From: Opitutaceae bacterium
GTDB taxonomy: Bacteria > Verrucomicrobiota > Verrucomicrobiia > Opitutales > Opitutaceae
DNA length: 7,747 nucleotides
Direction: 5' to 3'
Assembly: GCA_003168315.1 (NCBI GenBank)
Contig: PMSP01000006.1
Location: forward strand, 1-7,747
A program made the translations under genes and the position numbers. Positions within the stretch are counted from its first letter, which is position 1. Each line of letters begins with the position of its first letter. Positions 6,053 to 7,747 of this stretch are shown here, one piece after another. The notes under the pieces were generated by a model. The model made no database searches, was not told the DNA's origin, and worked only from the letters and a program-made list of their open reading frames with translations.

Positions 6053-7390
6053 TCAGCCGCGGCACGGGATGAGGCGCGCGCTCACTTCCTCGTCGAGGCG
6101 GCTGCTCGCATTGCCGACGCGTACGTCGAACACAGGCGGCCGGGCGAACTCGAGATCGAAGTGCTTCACCAGCTGCGCCAGCGCGAGCGGGCTCTGCATC
6201 AGAGTGTGGTTGCGCCCGAGGCAGATGTGCGTTCCCCCTCCGAAGATCCCTTGGGTGCGGGGAACGAACCGGCCGGAATCCAGGAACCGCGCAGGATTGA
6301 ACGTGAAAGGCTCGGGATAGAATTCCTCCATGAAATGCCCGAGCACGTGGGGATAGGTGATGTCGGTTCCCGCTGGGATCGTGTACCCACCGAACTCGAA
6401 GTCCCGCACACAGTGTTTGGTGAGGCCGCCGCTGCGAGGGCCCACCCGGAGGGTTTCCATGAGGATCGCTTTCAGAACCGGCAACTTCGCCAGCACCTGG
6501 ATGTCGGCGCCGTCCCAGCCCTGGAGCTCGGCGCGCAGTGCCCCGAGCCATTTGGGAGACGTGTAAGCGAAGACGGTCGCCCACCGGATGAAGTTCGCGG
6601 TGTTCTCGGTGCCGGCGACCAGAATGAGGTACAGGTCATTCGCCAGCCGATCCCGGTCCGGCTTGCCGCCCTCGAGTTCGGAGCGGGCCCGGAGAGTCGC
6701 CTCAAAGTTGTCGTCGTGCGCGCCCGGATTGGCAAGCCGCTCGTCGACGATGCGGTAGAGCCAGGAGAAGGCGTGCGCCTTCAGCACTCGGTATTCCTCG
6801 CGCTCGACGCAGGGTCTGGACGCGTCATCGAGGAATTGTCCGCGAAGCATTTGATGCTGCCAGCGCATCAAAGGGGGGATGGCGTCGTCCGGCATGTCCG
6901 CGCGCGCCACGGTGCGCGTATTGATGCGCGTGATGGTGTGGGTCCAGAAGAGAATCAGGTCCACCGGCGAGCCCTTCGCCGCGGCGTCGTCGAGCGCCTC
7001 CCGAAAGCCCGCGTTAAACTGAGGAAGGAAGCGCCGGGCAGGCGCTTGGTCAAAAGCGGCCTTGAGGACGGTCCGCTTCTGCAGGTGATGCGCGCCGTCT
7101 AGCGCCGGGACATGGTCGTCGCCCATCTCGTCCAATAGGAGCGCGTTCGCCACCGCGTAGCTCCAAAGGTGGCCGTTCTTCCAGATAAAGTCATTTGCCT
7201 CGGGGCCCGCGAGCACCACCTGCATGCGGTCCCCGAACCAGGTCCGGTAGGCCGGACCGAGCTTGCGGAAGGCGCGCAGATGAAAGGTTATGGGATCGTT
7301 CTGAAAGGCTTCGAACGACTCCCTGTCGGTGCGCCCAAGCCTGAAGACCGGCATCTCGGCGAGGCCCTTGACGATTGAGGAATTGACCAT
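6053..7390 (-). CDS. cytochrome P450
   Basis: This full-length soluble bacterial P450 is a heme-thiolate monooxygenase using electrons from a ferredoxin/reductase partner not seen here. Numbered from an in-frame GTG at 7396 (447 aa), the landmarks are AGTENT (261-266), the oxygen-activating I-helix motif with Thr266 and an Asn before it; ETLR (314-317), the ExxR of helix K; FNPARFL (367-372 region), the PERF-like motif; and FGGGTHICLG (385-394), the heme-binding loop with Cys392 as the axial ligand. No membrane anchor is visible at the N-terminus, so it is probably cytosolic. The ATG at 7390 (445 aa) is preferred because a GGA lies nine bases before it, while the GTG has no usable ribosome site. 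The gene lies upstream of, and in the same direction as, the PhyH and glycosyltransferase genes but across a 346-base gap. It may act on the same product. Confidence 0.93.
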   Translation of the reverse strand: MVNSSIVKGLAEMPVFRLGRTDRESFEAFQNDPITFHLRAFRKLGPAYRTWFGDRMQVVLAGPEANDFIWKNGHLWSYAVANALLLDEMGDDHVPALDGAHHLQKRTVLKAAFDQAPARRFLPQFNAGFREALDDAAAKGSPVDLILFWTHTITRINTRTVARADMPDDAIPPLMRWQHQMLRGQFLDDASRPCVEREEYRVLKAHAFSWLYRIVDERLANPGAHDDNFEATLRARSELEGGKPDRDRLANDLYLILVAGTENTANFIRWATVFAYTSPKWLGALRAELQGWDGADIQVLAKLPVLKAILMETLRVGPRSGGLTKHCVRDFEFGGYTIPAGTDITYPHVLGHFMEEFYPEPFTFNPARFLDSGRFVPRTQGIFGGGTHICLGRNHTLMQSPLALAQLVKHFDLEFARPPVFDVRVGNASSRLDEEVSARLIPCRG

Positions 7391-7429
7391 GTGCACGAAT
7401 CCGGCTCTACGAACGGACTAATAGGTTTC

Positions 7430-7487
7430 CCCGAATATCACGGGAGCATGGCGGGCGCGCCCTGAGCCTGTACTGCAACTATTCGGG
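7430..7487. promoter_or_regulatory. inverted repeat upstream of the P450 gene, possible operator
   Basis: CCCGAATA (7430-7437) and TATTCGGG (7480-7487) are exact reverse complements 42 bases apart, lying 40-97 bases upstream of the P450 start. Between them lies a perfect 10-bp palindrome, GGGCGCGCCC (7453-7462). The arrangement could be a regulator binding site or a leader RNA fold. No convincing -35/-10 pair was found in the rest of the spacer up to the tRNA. Confidence 0.3.
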
Positions 7488-7604
7488 TCTTTGGCGATTC
7501 ATGTTTTAGATAGACTCCGATTCCAAATGCAACCTCACCCTGACTCCAAACTTTGAACTAGACCCCCAAAACTGTCTAACTCTCTCTGTCGCTGGGAATT
7601 TAGA

Positions 7605-7681
7605 TGGTGGACGCTACAGGACTCGAACCTGTGACCCCCGGTTTAGGAAACCGATGCTCTATCCAGCTGAGCTACGGGGAC
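7605..7681 (-). tRNA. tRNA-Arg (anticodon CCT) with mismatched acceptor stem
   Basis: The - strand folds as a 77-base tRNA with encoded CCA. The D stem is GCTC/GAGC. The anticodon stem TCGGT/ACCGG holds the loop TTCCTAA with anticodon CCT, which reads AGG (Arg). The variable loop is GGGTC. The T stem ACAGG/CCTGT holds the loop TTCGAGT, and A73 precedes CCA. The anomaly is the acceptor: the 5' strand is GTCCCCG, which needs CGGGGAC, but the 3' strand is AGCGTCC, so only three of seven positions pair. The body is convincing; the 3' strand looks as if it came from another tRNA. It is either a pseudogene or a recombined tRNA. The 3' end faces the P450 gene. Confidence 0.8.
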
Positions 7682-7725
7682 GCGGCGTTGCGCGGCCGCA
7701 GGCATGGCAAAAAGCGAGGCTGAAT

Positions 7726-7747
7726 TGGTGGAGCGGAAGGGGATCGA
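7726..7747 (-). tRNA. 3' end of a second tRNA (partial, identity unknown)
   Basis: The last 22 bases, read on the - strand, fit a tRNA 3' end exactly: part of the T loop (TCGATC), the T-stem 3' strand CCCTT, the acceptor 3' strand CCGCTCC, discriminator A and CCA. The body, with anticodon, lies beyond the right edge, so the amino acid cannot be named; the 5' acceptor should read GGAGCGG. It lies 44 bases upstream of the tRNA-Arg in the same direction, so the two probably form one tRNA transcription unit. Confidence 0.75.

Noticed and set aside
5930..7102. A 390-codon + strand frame opposite the P450 gene
   Set aside because: It is antisense to a P450 with every conserved motif in place; its open length reflects GC-biased codon use on the other strand.
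7704..7747. An ATG at 7704 that might start a + strand gene running off the edge
   Set aside because: The last 22 bases fit the 3' end of a tRNA on the - strand exactly, so this short frame is most likely not coding.
7605..7747. A CRISPR array, insertion sequence or phage integrase as the island's driver
   Set aside because: No regularly spaced repeats, terminal inverted repeats or integrase/transposase motifs are visible anywhere in the window; the only hint of mobility is the odd tRNA acceptor stem.

Overview
The window is GC-rich bacterial DNA, mostly coding, with AT-richer islands at about 3091-3350 and 7400-7600. The species cannot be fixed from it. A TPR-fused glycosyltransferase, a PhyH-type oxygenase, a 'KGG' small peptide and mostly weak Shine-Dalgarno sites would fit a Verrucomicrobia/Planctomycetes-like or a proteobacterial genome, but this is only an impression. 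The content looks like accessory biosynthesis rather than housekeeping, apart from two tRNAs at the right edge.

Left part (1-1000): the C-terminal part of a JmjC/cupin-type Fe(II)/2-oxoglutarate oxygenase on the + strand converges, across two terminator-like hairpins, on an unrecognised 140-residue protein on the - strand made of two ungapped repeats. Centre-left (1087-2872): a two-gene + strand operon holds a DegT/StrS-family PLP aminotransferase and a left-handed beta-helix acyltransferase, the usual pair for making an N-acylated amino sugar.

Centre and right (2947-7390, all - strand): reading leftwards from the tRNAs come a cytochrome P450, a possible 53-residue ORF whose stop overlaps the next start (ATGA), a PhyH-family oxygenase, a TPR-glycosyltransferase with a strong Shine-Dalgarno site, a roughly 260-base AT-richer spacer, and a 47-residue Lys-rich peptide. 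That peptide has a leader-like half ending in a triple glycine and a short C-terminal tail. I read it as a candidate RiPP (ribosomally made, modified peptide) precursor. The neighbouring oxygenases, P450, glycosyltransferase and amino-sugar genes are candidate tailoring enzymes. This link rests on context and motif resemblance, not on proof.

Right edge (7605-7747): a tRNA-Arg(CCT) has good D, anticodon and T arms, but its two acceptor strands pair at only three of seven positions. It is followed by the 3' end of a second tRNA. The odd 3' strand faces the cluster, so it may mark an old recombination junction at the border of an acquired island.
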